Origin: Rhodobacter flavimaris
GTDB lineage: Bacteria; Pseudomonadota; Alphaproteobacteria; Rhodobacterales; Rhodobacteraceae
DNA length: 64,000 nt
Assembly (NCBI RefSeq): GCF_021378075.1
Contig: NZ_JAJUOS010000004.1
Location: 186,001 to 250,000, forward strand
Direction of reading: 5' to 3'
Made by a program: the position numbers and the translations under genes. The first letter of the stretch is position 1. Every line of letters starts with the position of its first letter. This document shows, in pieces, positions 9,546 to 19,692 of this stretch. Under the pieces are notes generated by a model. It saw only the letters and a program-made list of their open reading frames with translations. It did not search any database and was not told the DNA's origin.

Positions 9546-10307
9546 ATGACACCCACACGTATTGTTGTCTCGGCGGCGGCGGTTCTCGGCTCGGCCTTCA
9601 CCTTGGCTGGTCCCGTCCTTGCGGATGAGGCGCCGCTTCCCAAGCTTGGCCCTAACGCAGTCTCGGTGACCGAGGATTACGCCTTTCTGCGCACCGCCCC
9701 TGCGCCCGACTACTGGGCCTTTGCGCCCTTCGTGAAGCCGCAGTTTACCACCTCGGCCTGTTCGATCGCAGCGGTGACAGCCGCGGCGAACGGGCTGCGC
9801 GGGCTTCCGGCGAATTCGGAAGATACCGTGACCACGCAGCCCGAGATGCTCGAACTTGTCGCGCGCGCGGACTGGTCGGCGCTTTCGGCCGAGGGCGGGG
9901 ACGGGGTCAAGTTCGATCAACTGACCGAGTTCACGCAGGCCGCCGTTACCGCGGCGGGGCTTGAGGGCGCGACGGTCGAGACGTTCAAGCCCGCCGACAA
10001 CTCCGCCGCATCGCTTGATGCGGTGCGCCAGATGCTTGCGGCAAATGAGGAAAGCGCCTCGGACGCGCTTTTGCTCTACTTCAATCAGGGTGTGGTCACC
10101 GGCGATTGGGACGGCCCGCATGTCTCGCTGATCGGGGCCTATGACGCGGCGCAGGATCGCGTTCTGATCCTTGAGGTCGATCAGGAATGGTATGTGCCCT
10201 ACTGGACGCCGACGCCTGTCCTGCTTGAGGCGATGCTCAAGCCCACCTCCGCCGAACATGGCCCGCTTGAGGGCGAAACCGGCGGATTTGTGCATATCGC
10301 GCGCTGA
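9546..10307 (+). CDS. Phytochelatin-synthase-like papain-fold peptidase, exported
   Basis: A 253-residue protein with a signal peptide (residues 1-26, likely cut after PVLA) and a domain resembling bacterial phytochelatin-synthase-like peptidases (family C83). The apparent catalytic triad is Cys72 in TTSACSIAAV, His192 in GPHVSLIGAYD and Asp212 in LILEVDQEWYVPYW. Gln66 lies six residues before Cys72, the spacing of the papain oxyanion Gln. The length suits prokaryotic members, which lack the plant C-terminal domain and mainly hydrolyse glutathione to gamma-Glu-Cys. Inferred role: periplasmic thiol-peptide cleavage, perhaps in metal or glutathione handling. Terminators flank it on both sides, so it is its own unit. 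The ribosome site is weak (AGGT). Confidence 0.78.
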   Translation: MTPTRIVVSAAAVLGSAFTLAGPVLADEAPLPKLGPNAVSVTEDYAFLRTAPAPDYWAFAPFVKPQFTTSACSIAAVTAAANGLRGLPANSEDTVTTQPEMLELVARADWSALSAEGGDGVKFDQLTEFTQAAVTAAGLEGATVETFKPADNSAASLDAVRQMLAANEESASDALLLYFNQGVVTGDWDGPHVSLIGAYDAAQDRVLILEVDQEWYVPYWTPTPVLLEAMLKPTSAEHGPLEGETGGFVHIAR

Positions 10308-10326
10308 TCCGCGTCACGAGGCAGTG

Positions 10327-10359
10327 AAACCCCGCCCGAAACGCTTTCGGGCGGGGTTT
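10327..10359 (+). terminator. Intrinsic terminator after the protease-like gene
   Basis: A perfect 15-bp stem (10327-10341 with 10345-10359) with a CGC loop. A-rich and T-rich ends allow it to work in either direction. It lies 20 bases after the stop codon. Confidence 0.85.
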
Positions 10360-10532
10360 GGCCTTGCACAGAACGCTTTCCAAATGGGCGCGTTTCCTGT
10401 ATGGCCCGCCAATCTGCGACGTGAGGCCGTGCCCCGGGCCACATGCAAAGGATAGGGGCGGCGGCAATGGGGCCGCCACGCAAACGGGAGACACGGGAAG
10501 GGCCCGTGGGTGCTCCCAGATAGGATACGCTG

Positions 10533-12677
<2,145 letters not shown>

Positions 12678-12703
12678 CCTTCGGCTAAAGTTTGAACGAA
12701 CTG

Positions 12704-12737
12704 AAAGTCCCGGGCAATCGCCCCGGGACTTTCTTAT
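12704..12737 (+). terminator. Rho-independent terminator of pnp
   Basis: Eleven perfect base pairs, AAAGTCCCGGG with CCCGGGACTTT (12704-12732), followed by CTTATT. It lies 27 bases after the pnp stop codon. Confidence 0.85.
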
Positions 12738-12783
12738 TGTCGGCCTCGCCAAATGATTTGGGAAGCAAGCAATGGTGTCACCT

Positions 12784-13204
12784 GTGGCGGTGATCCAGGA
12801 AGGCCACTACGGTTTCCTCCAGCGCCCCGGCTAGGAAGATTCCACGACGTGATCCATTCCTTCGTCAGAAAGCCAGCCTGCCAGTTATCCTGAGATGTAC
12901 CACCGTCATTATTGCTGAGCAGTCGAAGCCTGATTGCAGCGCGAAGTGGCCAGAGCATTTACCGGCCTCGCGGTTGTATCTCACGCCGTCGTCGTGGTGT
13001 TGATCCGCTAGGAGATGACGTGGCGGCTCTAGTTGTCGAGGATGGTCTAGAGATAGAATCAACCACTGCCGATAACCTTCAGGTGGGTAACGTCGGTCTA
13101 AAAGAGTTGGCGCGGTCTCCCGGTCTACTGGCGGAACTCTGCGCCGCCTCGATGGCCACGAAGGCCGGGATGGCAACCAGATCATGCGCCTTCAGTGCCT
13201 TGAA
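12784..13204 (-). pseudogene. Decayed IS3-family transposase (OrfB) remnant
   Basis: Pieces of the IS3-family integrase-core transposase can be read on the minus strand in shifting frames. FKALKAHDLVAIPAFVAIEAA (about 13204-13140) resembles the segment before the catalytic core. TDVTHLKVIGSG and TILDN-SRHVIS (about 13100-13020) match the first catalytic Asp region, with stops where Gln, Trp, Ser, Tyr and Trp are expected. LRLLSNNDG and YISG-LAGWLSDEGMDHV correspond to the second Asp region. FLAGALEETVVAFLDH (12835-12784) matches a near-C-terminal block, so the segment with the catalytic Glu is deleted. At least two frame changes, many stops and one deletion make it dead. I saw no terminal inverted repeats. 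Confidence 0.72.
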
Positions 13205-13360
13205 GTTGCTGCCTTTGGGAACGAGGGGGCGTTTTGCATTGGTGAACGGGACCGCCTGCCGAAGCGAATTCAGCGCAAAACCGTTAGAGACCTTCGCAAG
13301 CGCGGGCTAAATTGCGAGGGCAAGGCCATGCGATTAGCCGTGCTCAGGCTAATGACATTT
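13205..13360. other. Gene-free stretch beside the IS remnant
   Basis: Together with the remnant this forms the only long stretch (12678-13412) without an intact gene. Minus-strand frames here could extend the transposase reading (for example RQAVPFTNAKRPLVPKGSN), but I cannot match this to a family. Plus-strand frames look like chance openings without ribosome sites. Confidence 0.5.
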
Positions 13361-13391
13361 CAAGGCCCCGGCGTATGACTGCGGGGCCTTG
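13361..13391 (-). terminator. Hairpin downstream of the peroxiredoxin gene
   Basis: A perfect 10-bp stem, CAAGGCCCCG with CGGGGCCTTG, and an 11-base loop lies 21 bases beyond the peroxiredoxin stop codon. No T-run follows on either strand, so it may be a weak terminator or a 3'-end stabiliser. Confidence 0.45.
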
Positions 13392-13412
13392 CCTGGCTGA
13401 CAGCCCTTGCGA

Positions 13413-14066
13413 TCAGGCGGGCTTTTTCACAAAGCGCAGGTAGGGCAGCTTGACGTCCACCTCACCGAATTTCGCCTTGGCATCGTCGGTCGAGACCGAG
13501 AGCGCGACGATGACGTCCTGACCAGGCTTCCAGTTGGCCGGGGTGGCGAAGGGCACGCCGTCGGTCGCCTGAACGGCGTCGAGCGCGCGCAGGATCTCGG
13601 CGAAGTTGCGGCCCACCGACATCGGGTAGATCATCATCAGGCGGACCTTCTTGTCGGGGCCGACGATGAACACGGTGCGCACGGTGGCCGAGTGCGCCGG
13701 CGTGCGGCCATCGGGCAGATAGGCGTCTGCGGGCAGCATGTCATAGGCTTTCGACACGGCAAGCGAGGTGTCGTCGATGATCGGGAAGTTGGCCGGTGCG
13801 CCCGCGAAGGCCTCGATATCGGCCTTCCATTTCACATGCTCTTCGACCGAGTCCACCGACACGCCGATGACCTTGGTGTTGCGCTTCTCGAACTCGGAGG
13901 CAAGCTGCGCGACGGCGCCGAATTCGGTAGTGCAGACCGGCGTGAAATCTTTCGGGTGCGAGAACAGGATGGCGTAGCTGTCCCCGATCCAGTCGTGGAA
14001 ATTGATCTCGCCGGCGGTGGAGTCAGCGGTAAAGTTTGGGGCAACATCGTTGATACGCAGGGCCAT
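13413..14066 (-). CDS. 1-Cys peroxiredoxin (Prx6 family)
   Basis: Thiol peroxidase that reduces H2O2 and alkyl hydroperoxides. The active-site PKDFTPVCTTEF places the peroxidatic Cys at residue 45. No other Cys occurs in the 217 residues, so it is a 1-Cys enzyme that needs an external thiol reductant. The long Prx6-type C-terminal domain is present (DGVPFATPANWKPGQDVIV, then VKLPYLRFVKKP). The open frame extends 32 codons upstream, but the ATG at 14066 begins the conserved MALRINDVAPNF. It is divergent from the aldehyde dehydrogenase gene across 155 bases. Confidence 0.94.
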   Translation of the reverse strand: MALRINDVAPNFTADSTAGEINFHDWIGDSYAILFSHPKDFTPVCTTEFGAVAQLASEFEKRNTKVIGVSVDSVEEHVKWKADIEAFAGAPANFPIIDDTSLAVSKAYDMLPADAYLPDGRTPAHSATVRTVFIVGPDKKVRLMMIYPMSVGRNFAEILRALDAVQATDGVPFATPANWKPGQDVIVALSVSTDDAKAKFGEVDVKLPYLRFVKKPA

Positions 14067-14221
14067 TTCATTCTCCGGTCGGTAAGTATGTCGAGCAGCC
14101 ATATAGGCGCTTTGGGCAAGGCCTGCCAGACGGGTGCGCCATTTTGCGCAGGGCTTTTCCAATGCGTCACCTTGCCCTTACCGCGACACGATGCCACGCT
14201 GCGCGCCAACAGGAGGTTTCC

Positions 14222-15658
14222 ATGATCGAAAAGCGCGATTTCTACATCAACGGCGCATGGGTCGCCCCGGCTGAGGCACGTGACTATCACGTCATCGACC
14301 CGGCTACCGAGGATCCCTGCGCGGTGATCTCGCTTGGTGCGCGCGCCGACACCGAGGCGGCGGTTGCCGCGGCCAAGGCCGCCCTTCCCGCATGGCGCGC
14401 CACCGCGCCCGAGACTCGTCTGGCCTATGTCGAGAAGATCCTGGCGATCTACGAGGAGCGGTTCGAGGAAATGGCGCAGGCCATCAGCCTCGAGATGGGC
14501 GCCCCCATTGATCTGGCCCGCAAGGAGCAGGCCTCGTCCGGCACCTGGCATATTTCGAACTTCATCAAGGCGGCGAAGGGTTTCGAATGGGTCCACCCGC
14601 TTGGCGATGGCACCCCCGGCGCGATGATCGCCTATGAGCCGATCGGTGTTGTCGGACTGATCACGCCGTGGAACTGGCCGATGAACCAGGTCACGCTCAA
14701 GGTCATTCCGGCGTTGATCGCGGGCTGCACGATGGTGCTCAAACCCTCGGAAGAGGCGCCGCTGTCCTCGATGCTCTTTGCCGAGTTCATTGATCAGGCG
14801 GGTGTGCCTGCGGGCGTGTTTAACCTGGTGAACGGCGATGGCGTTGGCGTGGGCTCGCAGCTTTCGTCGCACCCGGATATCGCGATGATCTCCTTCACCG
14901 GCTCGACCCGCGCGGGCAAGGCGATCTCGATCGCCGCCGCCGAGACGCTCAAGCGCGTCTGCCTTGAGCTGGGGGGCAAGGGCGCGAACCTGATTTTCGC
15001 CGATTGCGATGAGAAGGCCGTCAAGCGCGGGGTGCGCCACATGTTCGAGAACACCGGGCAGTCGTGCAACGCCCCAAGCCGGATGCTGGTCGAGCGCAGC
15101 TATTACGAGAAGGCGCTGGAAATTGCCGCGCAGACCGCCGCCGAAACCCGCGTGGCCAACCCGCGCGAGGAAGGCCGCCACATCGGCCCGGTCATCAACA
15201 AGGCGCAGTTCGAGAAGATCCAGGGCCTGATCGAGTCCGGTATCAAGGAAGGCGCGCGGCTGATCGCGGGTGGTCTTGGCCGCCCCGAGGGGCTGAACAA
15301 GGGCTACTATGTCCGCCCGACGATGTTCGCCGATTGCACCCCCGAGATGACCATCGTGCGCGAGGAAATCTTCGGCCCGGTGCTGTCGATCATGCCCTTC
15401 GACACCGAGGAAGAGGCCGTCGCGCTGGCCAATGACACGCCCTACGGCCTGACGAACTATGTCCAGAGCATGGACGGTGCGCGCCGCAACCGACTGGCGC
15501 GGGCGCTCAATGCCGGGATGGTGCAGATGAACGGGCAAAGCCGTGGCGCGGGCGCGCCCTTCGGCGGCATCGGCGCCTCGGGCCTTGCGCGCGAGGGTGG
15601 CCGCTGGGGCATCGAAGAGTTCTGCTGCGTCAAGTCGATCGGCGGTTGGGCCGAGTAA
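14222..15658 (+). CDS. NAD(P)-dependent aldehyde dehydrogenase
   Basis: A 478-residue aldehyde dehydrogenase superfamily enzyme. Seen: the cofactor-binding ITPWNWPMNQ and GSTRAGKAI blocks, the general-base Glu in LELGGKGANL, the nucleophile Cys near residue 282 in NTGQSCNAPSRM, and the EIFGPVLSIMPFDTEEEAV block. AGGAGG lies 6 bases before the ATG. The physiological aldehyde cannot be read from the sequence. It has its own downstream terminator and is divergent from a peroxiredoxin, so a role in oxidative or aldehyde stress is possible but unproven. Confidence 0.9.
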   Translation: MIEKRDFYINGAWVAPAEARDYHVIDPATEDPCAVISLGARADTEAAVAAAKAALPAWRATAPETRLAYVEKILAIYEERFEEMAQAISLEMGAPIDLARKEQASSGTWHISNFIKAAKGFEWVHPLGDGTPGAMIAYEPIGVVGLITPWNWPMNQVTLKVIPALIAGCTMVLKPSEEAPLSSMLFAEFIDQAGVPAGVFNLVNGDGVGVGSQLSSHPDIAMISFTGSTRAGKAISIAAAETLKRVCLELGGKGANLIFADCDEKAVKRGVRHMFENTGQSCNAPSRMLVERSYYEKALEIAAQTAAETRVANPREEGRHIGPVINKAQFEKIQGLIESGIKEGARLIAGGLGRPEGLNKGYYVRPTMFADCTPEMTIVREEIFGPVLSIMPFDTEEEAVALANDTPYGLTNYVQSMDGARRNRLARALNAGMVQMNGQSRGAGAPFGGIGASGLAREGGRWGIEEFCCVKSIGGWAE

Positions 15659-15675
15659 GCAGGCCCGAGCACTTG

Positions 15676-15706
15676 AAACGGCGGTGGCAGGCTCCGCCGC
15701 CGTTTT
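15676..15706 (+). terminator. Rho-independent terminator of the aldehyde dehydrogenase gene
   Basis: A 12-bp stem, AAACGGCGGTGG with CCGCCGCCGTTT (one T-G), a CAGGCT loop and a short T-run, 18 bases after the stop codon. Confidence 0.8.
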
Positions 15707-15778
15707 CGTTTCGGGCAGGCTTCGGGTTGCCCTTTGGCCGGGGCCGGGCCAGTATCGCGCCGATCAAAGGAGACGCCC

Positions 15779-16567
15779 ATGACCTTCACCCTCGCCACCT
15801 GGAACATCAACTCGGTCCGCCTGCGCGAGTCGCTGGTGTGCAAGCTGATGGAAGAGGAGGCGCCCGACGTCCTTTGCCTTCAGGAATGCAAGAGCCCGGT
15901 CGAGAAGATCCCGCTCGAGCGGTTCCGTGCGCTTGGCTACAACTGGATCGTGGCGCGCGGGCAAAAGGGCTACAACGGTGTGGCGATCCTGTCGAAGCTG
16001 CCCCTGACCGAGGCGGGCGGCGAGGATTACGCCAATCTGGGTCATGCCCGCCATGTCGCAGGTCGGCTTGAGAATGGCGTGACGATCCACAACTTCTACG
16101 TTCCGGCGGGTGGTGACATTCCCGATCGCGCGCAGAACGAGAAATTCGGCCAGAAGCTCGATTTTCTGACCCACATGCGTGACGATTTTCATGCCGCCAG
16201 GCCGCAGAAGTCGATCCTTGTGGGCGATCTGAACATCGCCCCGCGCGAGGATGACGTCTGGAACCACAAGCAACTGCTCAAGATCGTCTCGCACACGCCG
16301 ATCGAGATCGAACACTTGGCGCAAACGCAGGATGCGGGCGCGTGGGTCGATGTGACCCGCAAGGACATCCCCGAGGGGCTTTTGTATTCCTGGTGGTCCT
16401 ATCGCGCGGCCGATTGGGACGCGGCGGACAAGGGCCGCAGGCTCGATCACGTCTGGGCCACGCCCGATGTCGCCAATGCTTCGCATGGCAGCCGCGTGCT
16501 GCGCGCCGCCCGCGGGTGGGAGCAGCCCTCGGACCACGCGCCGGTCTTCGCGACCTTCGATCTGTGA
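15779..16567 (+). CDS. xth: Exodeoxyribonuclease III
   Basis: A 262-residue AP endonuclease/3'-exonuclease of base-excision repair (EEP fold). Active-site blocks are ATWNINSVR, LCLQECK, GYNGVAILSK, NFYVPAGG, VGDLNIAPREDDVW, RRLDHVWAT and PSDHAPVFATF; Asn, Glu, Asp and the final His are in place. The ATG at 15779 follows AAAGGAGACGCCC. Downstream genes run in the same direction with short gaps (thioredoxin-TPR, LON, Trm112-like), suggesting one operon. Confidence 0.95.
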   Translation: MTFTLATWNINSVRLRESLVCKLMEEEAPDVLCLQECKSPVEKIPLERFRALGYNWIVARGQKGYNGVAILSKLPLTEAGGEDYANLGHARHVAGRLENGVTIHNFYVPAGGDIPDRAQNEKFGQKLDFLTHMRDDFHAARPQKSILVGDLNIAPREDDVWNHKQLLKIVSHTPIEIEHLAQTQDAGAWVDVTRKDIPEGLLYSWWSYRAADWDAADKGRRLDHVWATPDVANASHGSRVLRAARGWEQPSDHAPVFATFDL

Positions 16568-16645
16568 GACATTTCCGCCCGGCCCCTTGGCGCGGCGCCC
16601 TTGCGCGCGCATATAGGGGACAACCGAATCCGAGAGGATAAGCAC

Positions 16646-17545
16646 ATGTTTGGTACCGACGCGAAACCCGCCCATTCCGAGTTCGTCAAGGACGTGACCG
16701 AAGCCAACTTCATGGCCGAGGTCGTCGACAAGTCGATGGCCGTCCCGGTGATCGTCGATTTCTGGGCGCCTTGGTGCGGCCCCTGCCGCCAGCTTGGCCC
16801 GGCGCTTGAGGCGGCGGTGAACGACGCCAAGGGCAAGGTCGTCATGGTCAAGGTCAATGTCGACGAAAACCAGATGATTGCAGGCCAGATGCGGGTCCAA
16901 TCGATCCCGACGGTTTATGCCTTCTGGCAGGGCCAGCCGGTCGATGGTTTCCAGGGCGCGCTGCCTGCCTCGGAATTGAAGAAGTTTGTCGAGAAGCTGT
17001 CGGCCATGGCCGGGGATGGCGGTCTGGCCGATGCCGTTGCCGCCGCCGAGGAGATGCTGGCCGAGGGTGCTGCCGTCGATGCCGCCGAGACCTTCGCCGC
17101 AATCCTTGAGGAAGACCCCGAGAATGCCGAGGCCTATGGCGGACTGATGCGCGCGCATCTGGCGCTTGGCAATCTTGAGCAGGCCGAACAACTGCTGGCC
17201 GCCGTGCCCGCAAAGATCGCCACCGCCGCCCCGGTCGAAGCCGTGCGCGCGCAAATCGCGCTGACGCGTCAGGCGGAGAAAGCCGGGCCGCTCGATATCC
17301 TCAAGGCGGCGGTTGAGGCCGATCCCAACGATCATCAGGCGCGTTTCGACTATGCGCAGGCGCTCCATGCGGCAGGGCAGGTCGAAGAGGCCGTCGATCA
17401 GCTGCTTGATCTGTTCCGTCGCGACCGCGAATGGAACGAGGGCGCTGCAAAGACGCAGCTTTTCACCATTTTCGACGCGCTCAAGGCCAACGATCCGATC
17501 GCGGTCAAGGGTCGTCGTCGGCTCTCGTCGATGATATTTGCCTGA
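16646..17545 (+). CDS. Thioredoxin-TPR protein (CnoX/YbbN-like)
   Basis: A 299-residue protein. The N-terminal thioredoxin domain (residues about 15-115) has an intact WCGPC site and the cis-Pro loop SIPTVYAF. The C-terminal half is helical and TPR-like (AAETFAAILEEDPENAEAYGG and similar repeats), matching CnoX/YbbN. CnoX proteins act as redox-regulated holdases that pass clients to GroEL; E. coli YbbN lacks the CxxC pair, while alphaproteobacterial forms such as this keep it. The ATG at 16646 follows GAGAGGATAAGC. The LON-domain gene begins 20 bases downstream. Confidence 0.88.
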   Translation: MFGTDAKPAHSEFVKDVTEANFMAEVVDKSMAVPVIVDFWAPWCGPCRQLGPALEAAVNDAKGKVVMVKVNVDENQMIAGQMRVQSIPTVYAFWQGQPVDGFQGALPASELKKFVEKLSAMAGDGGLADAVAAAEEMLAEGAAVDAAETFAAILEEDPENAEAYGGLMRAHLALGNLEQAEQLLAAVPAKIATAAPVEAVRAQIALTRQAEKAGPLDILKAAVEADPNDHQARFDYAQALHAAGQVEEAVDQLLDLFRRDREWNEGAAKTQLFTIFDALKANDPIAVKGRRRLSSMIFA

Positions 17546-17565
17546 ACGGAACGGCGGGCTATGTG

Positions 17566-18210
17566 ATGCGCATGATCAAGCCCGGCGACCTGCCCGAAAC
17601 CATTCCCCTTTTCCCGCTGACCGGGGCGCTTTTGCTGCCCCGGGGCCGCCTGCCGCTGCATATCTTCGAGCCGCGCTACCTGCAAATGCTCGAAGATTGC
17701 ATGAAAACGCGCGAGCGGCTGATCGGCATGATCCAGCCTTGCCGTTGCCCCGGCGGGGCCAAGCGGCTTAGCACCATTGGCTGTGCCGGGCGCCTGACGG
17801 GTTTTTCCGAGACCGAGGACGGGCGCTACATGATCACCCTGTCAGGGATCTCGCGCTTCAAGGTTTGCGAGGAACTGGAGGGATTTACCCCCTATATCCG
17901 CGCACGGGTGAACTGGGCGCCGTTTGCGCGCGACATCGGCCTGGCCGAACATGATCCGGGCTTCGACCGCCCGCCATTCATGGATCTGCTGTGCCGCTAT
18001 TTCACCGCGCAGGGGCTGGATACCGACTGGGACACGCTGAAGGACGCCGAGGATGAGCTGTTGCTCAACACGCTCTCGATGCTGCTGCCGCTCGACCCCG
18101 AGGACAAGCAGGCGTTGCTTGAGGCGCCCGACCTGACCACACGGCGCGAAACCTTGGTGACCCTGATGGAATTTTCGCTGCGTGGTTGCGGCGAGGAGGG
18201 CCTGCAATGA
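17566..18210 (+). CDS. LON N-terminal substrate-binding-domain protein
   Basis: A 214-residue protein made only of the Lon N-terminal (substrate-binding) fold: [34 protein letters not shown] and [15 protein letters not shown]. It has no AAA+ or protease domain, so it is not Lon itself. Stand-alone LON-domain proteins are common in alphaproteobacteria and have no firm role. Two ATGs (17566, 17572) are close together with a weak site; I took the first. The stop codon overlaps the start of the next gene. Confidence 0.85.
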   Translation: MRMIKPGDLPETIPLFPLTGALLLPRGRLPLHIFEPRYLQMLEDCMKTRERLIGMIQPCRCPGGAKRLSTIGCAGRLTGFSETEDGRYMITLSGISRFKVCEELEGFTPYIRARVNWAPFARDIGLAEHDPGFDRPPFMDLLCRYFTAQGLDTDWDTLKDAEDELLLNTLSMLLPLDPEDKQALLEAPDLTTRRETLVTLMEFSLRGCGEEGLQ

Positions 18211-18392
18211 GCGATGCAAAATCCCTGTTCGAACGCCGGATGCTTGAGGCGCTGGTCTGCCCCGTGACCCACACTACCCTGCATTACGATGCCGAGCGGC
18301 AGGAACTGGTCTCGAAATCCGCGCGGCTGGCCTTCCCGATCCGCGGCGGCATCCCGATCATGCTGGTGGATGAGGCGCGCGCGCTCGACTAA
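18207..18392 (+). CDS. Trm112-family small protein
   Basis: A 61-residue protein of the Trm112/YcaR family: [17 protein letters not shown], then [18 protein letters not shown]. Eukaryotic and archaeal Trm112 activates methyltransferases; bacterial versions have no settled role. The usual Cys-x-x-Cys pair is reduced to one Cys (CPVTH), so zinc binding is unlikely. It overlaps the LON-domain gene by ATGA, which implies translational coupling, and ends overlapping the convergent hydroxylase gene. Confidence 0.85.
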   Translation: MSDAKSLFERRMLEALVCPVTHTTLHYDAERQELVSKSARLAFPIRGGIPIMLVDEARALD

Positions 18393-19615
18393 AGCGCGCG
18401 TCCCTGTAGCAGGCGTGGCAGCGGCCCCGATAGCCCGGCGGCCTGCCGCATGAAGCCCTGACGCAGGCCGGGAATGGCCTGAACGATCCCCATGCCAAGG
18501 TCACGCCCCGCGCGCAGGATCAGGTTATCGTTCGAGAAAAGCTTGTTCACCGCATCCATGCCAAGCGCGAGCGCAGTCGAGTCAAACCGCCGCCAGCCCT
18601 GGTAACGCTCAAGCACGTCGATGGCTCCGATATCCTCGCCGCGCCGCATCGCCTCGACCAGCACCTCGGCCAGGGCGCCCACATCGCGCAGCCCAAGGTT
18701 CAGGCCCTGCCCGGCGATCGGGTGCACCCCATGCGCCGCATCCCCGATCAGCGCCACGCGCGGCGCCACATAGGCGCGCGCCAGCGTCAGGTTCAGCGGA
18801 TAGCTGAAGCGCGGCCCGGCCAGTTCGATCTTGCCCAGGAAATCGCCGAAACGCGGGCGCAGCACCGCGAGGAAATCCTCGTCCGAGAGCGCGGCGATGG
18901 TGCGCGCGTTCTCATCCGTTTCGCTCCAGACGATGGACGAGCGGTTGCCCGTCAGCGGCAGGATCGCGAGCGGTCCGGACGTCATGAAGAACTGATGGGC
19001 GATGCCATGATGCGGTTTTTCATGCGCGATGGCGGCAACCAGCGCGGTCTGCCCGTAACCCCAACCCTCGCGGGTGATGCCCGCGCGCTCGGCCACGCCC
19101 GAACGGCGCCCATCCGCGCCGACCAGCAGCCGTGCGGTCATGACGCGGCCGTCGGACAGCGTGACAGCGATGCCGCCGGGCTGCACCTCTTGCGCGGTGA
19201 CAGAGGTGGCCGGGATCAGCGTGATTTGCGGCGCGGCCTCCATCGCATCCAAGAAGGCGCGGTAGAGAAAGCGATCCTCAAGCATGTAGCCCACGGGGGA
19301 CTGATCAAGCTCACGCGCGTCGAAATGCAAGAAGAGCGGCGCGGCACCCTCGCCGGGGCGCCCGTCGGCGGCCTTGACCTCCATCATCGGCTGCGCTTGC
19401 GCCGCGACCGCAGGCCAGACGCCAATCGCGCGCAAAAGTCTCTGCGAGGCCAGCGCCAGCGCATAGGCGCGCCCGTCGAAGGCGTCCTCGGCGCGCTGGC
19501 GCGCGGGGGCGGCGTCAATCACGGTGACACGAAGGCCGGCCTGGGCCAGCGCAAGGGCAAGCGCGGGGCCGTTCAGCCCGCCGCCCGCGACGATGATATC
19601 TGAATCGTATTTCAT
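18389..19615 (-). CDS. FAD-dependent UbiH/UbiF/COQ6-type monooxygenase
   Basis: A 408-residue flavoprotein hydroxylase of the ubiquinone-biosynthesis type. Seen: the N-terminal dinucleotide fold [17 protein letters not shown], the internal [16 protein letters not shown] (GD/DG motif) and the second FAD motif [26 protein letters not shown], the signature of this subgroup. It probably hydroxylates a ring position of a ubiquinone precursor; which carbon cannot be read here because alphaproteobacteria use UbiH, UbiF, UbiM or UbiL variants. The ATG at 19615 is preferred over an upstream in-frame start. It is divergent from the amidase. Confidence 0.88.
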   Translation of the reverse strand: MKYDSDIIVAGGGLNGPALALALAQAGLRVTVIDAAPARQRAEDAFDGRAYALALASQRLLRAIGVWPAVAAQAQPMMEVKAADGRPGEGAAPLFLHFDARELDQSPVGYMLEDRFLYRAFLDAMEAAPQITLIPATSVTAQEVQPGGIAVTLSDGRVMTARLLVGADGRRSGVAERAGITREGWGYGQTALVAAIAHEKPHHGIAHQFFMTSGPLAILPLTGNRSSIVWSETDENARTIAALSDEDFLAVLRPRFGDFLGKIELAGPRFSYPLNLTLARAYVAPRVALIGDAAHGVHPIAGQGLNLGLRDVGALAEVLVEAMRRGEDIGAIDVLERYQGWRRFDSTALALGMDAVNKLFSNDNLILRAGRDLGMGIVQAIPGLRQGFMRQAAGLSGPLPRLLQGRAL

Positions 19616-19692
19616 GCCCGCTACTATGGCGTGACGCGCGGGATTGTCCATGCGCAGCCTTGTCGCTAGCCTCACCGAAAACGGAGGTCGGC

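Noticed and set aside
12912-13310. Plus-strand frame of 132 residues in the gene-poor stretch
   Set aside because: It lies opposite the transposase fossil, has no ribosome site and no recognisable domain.
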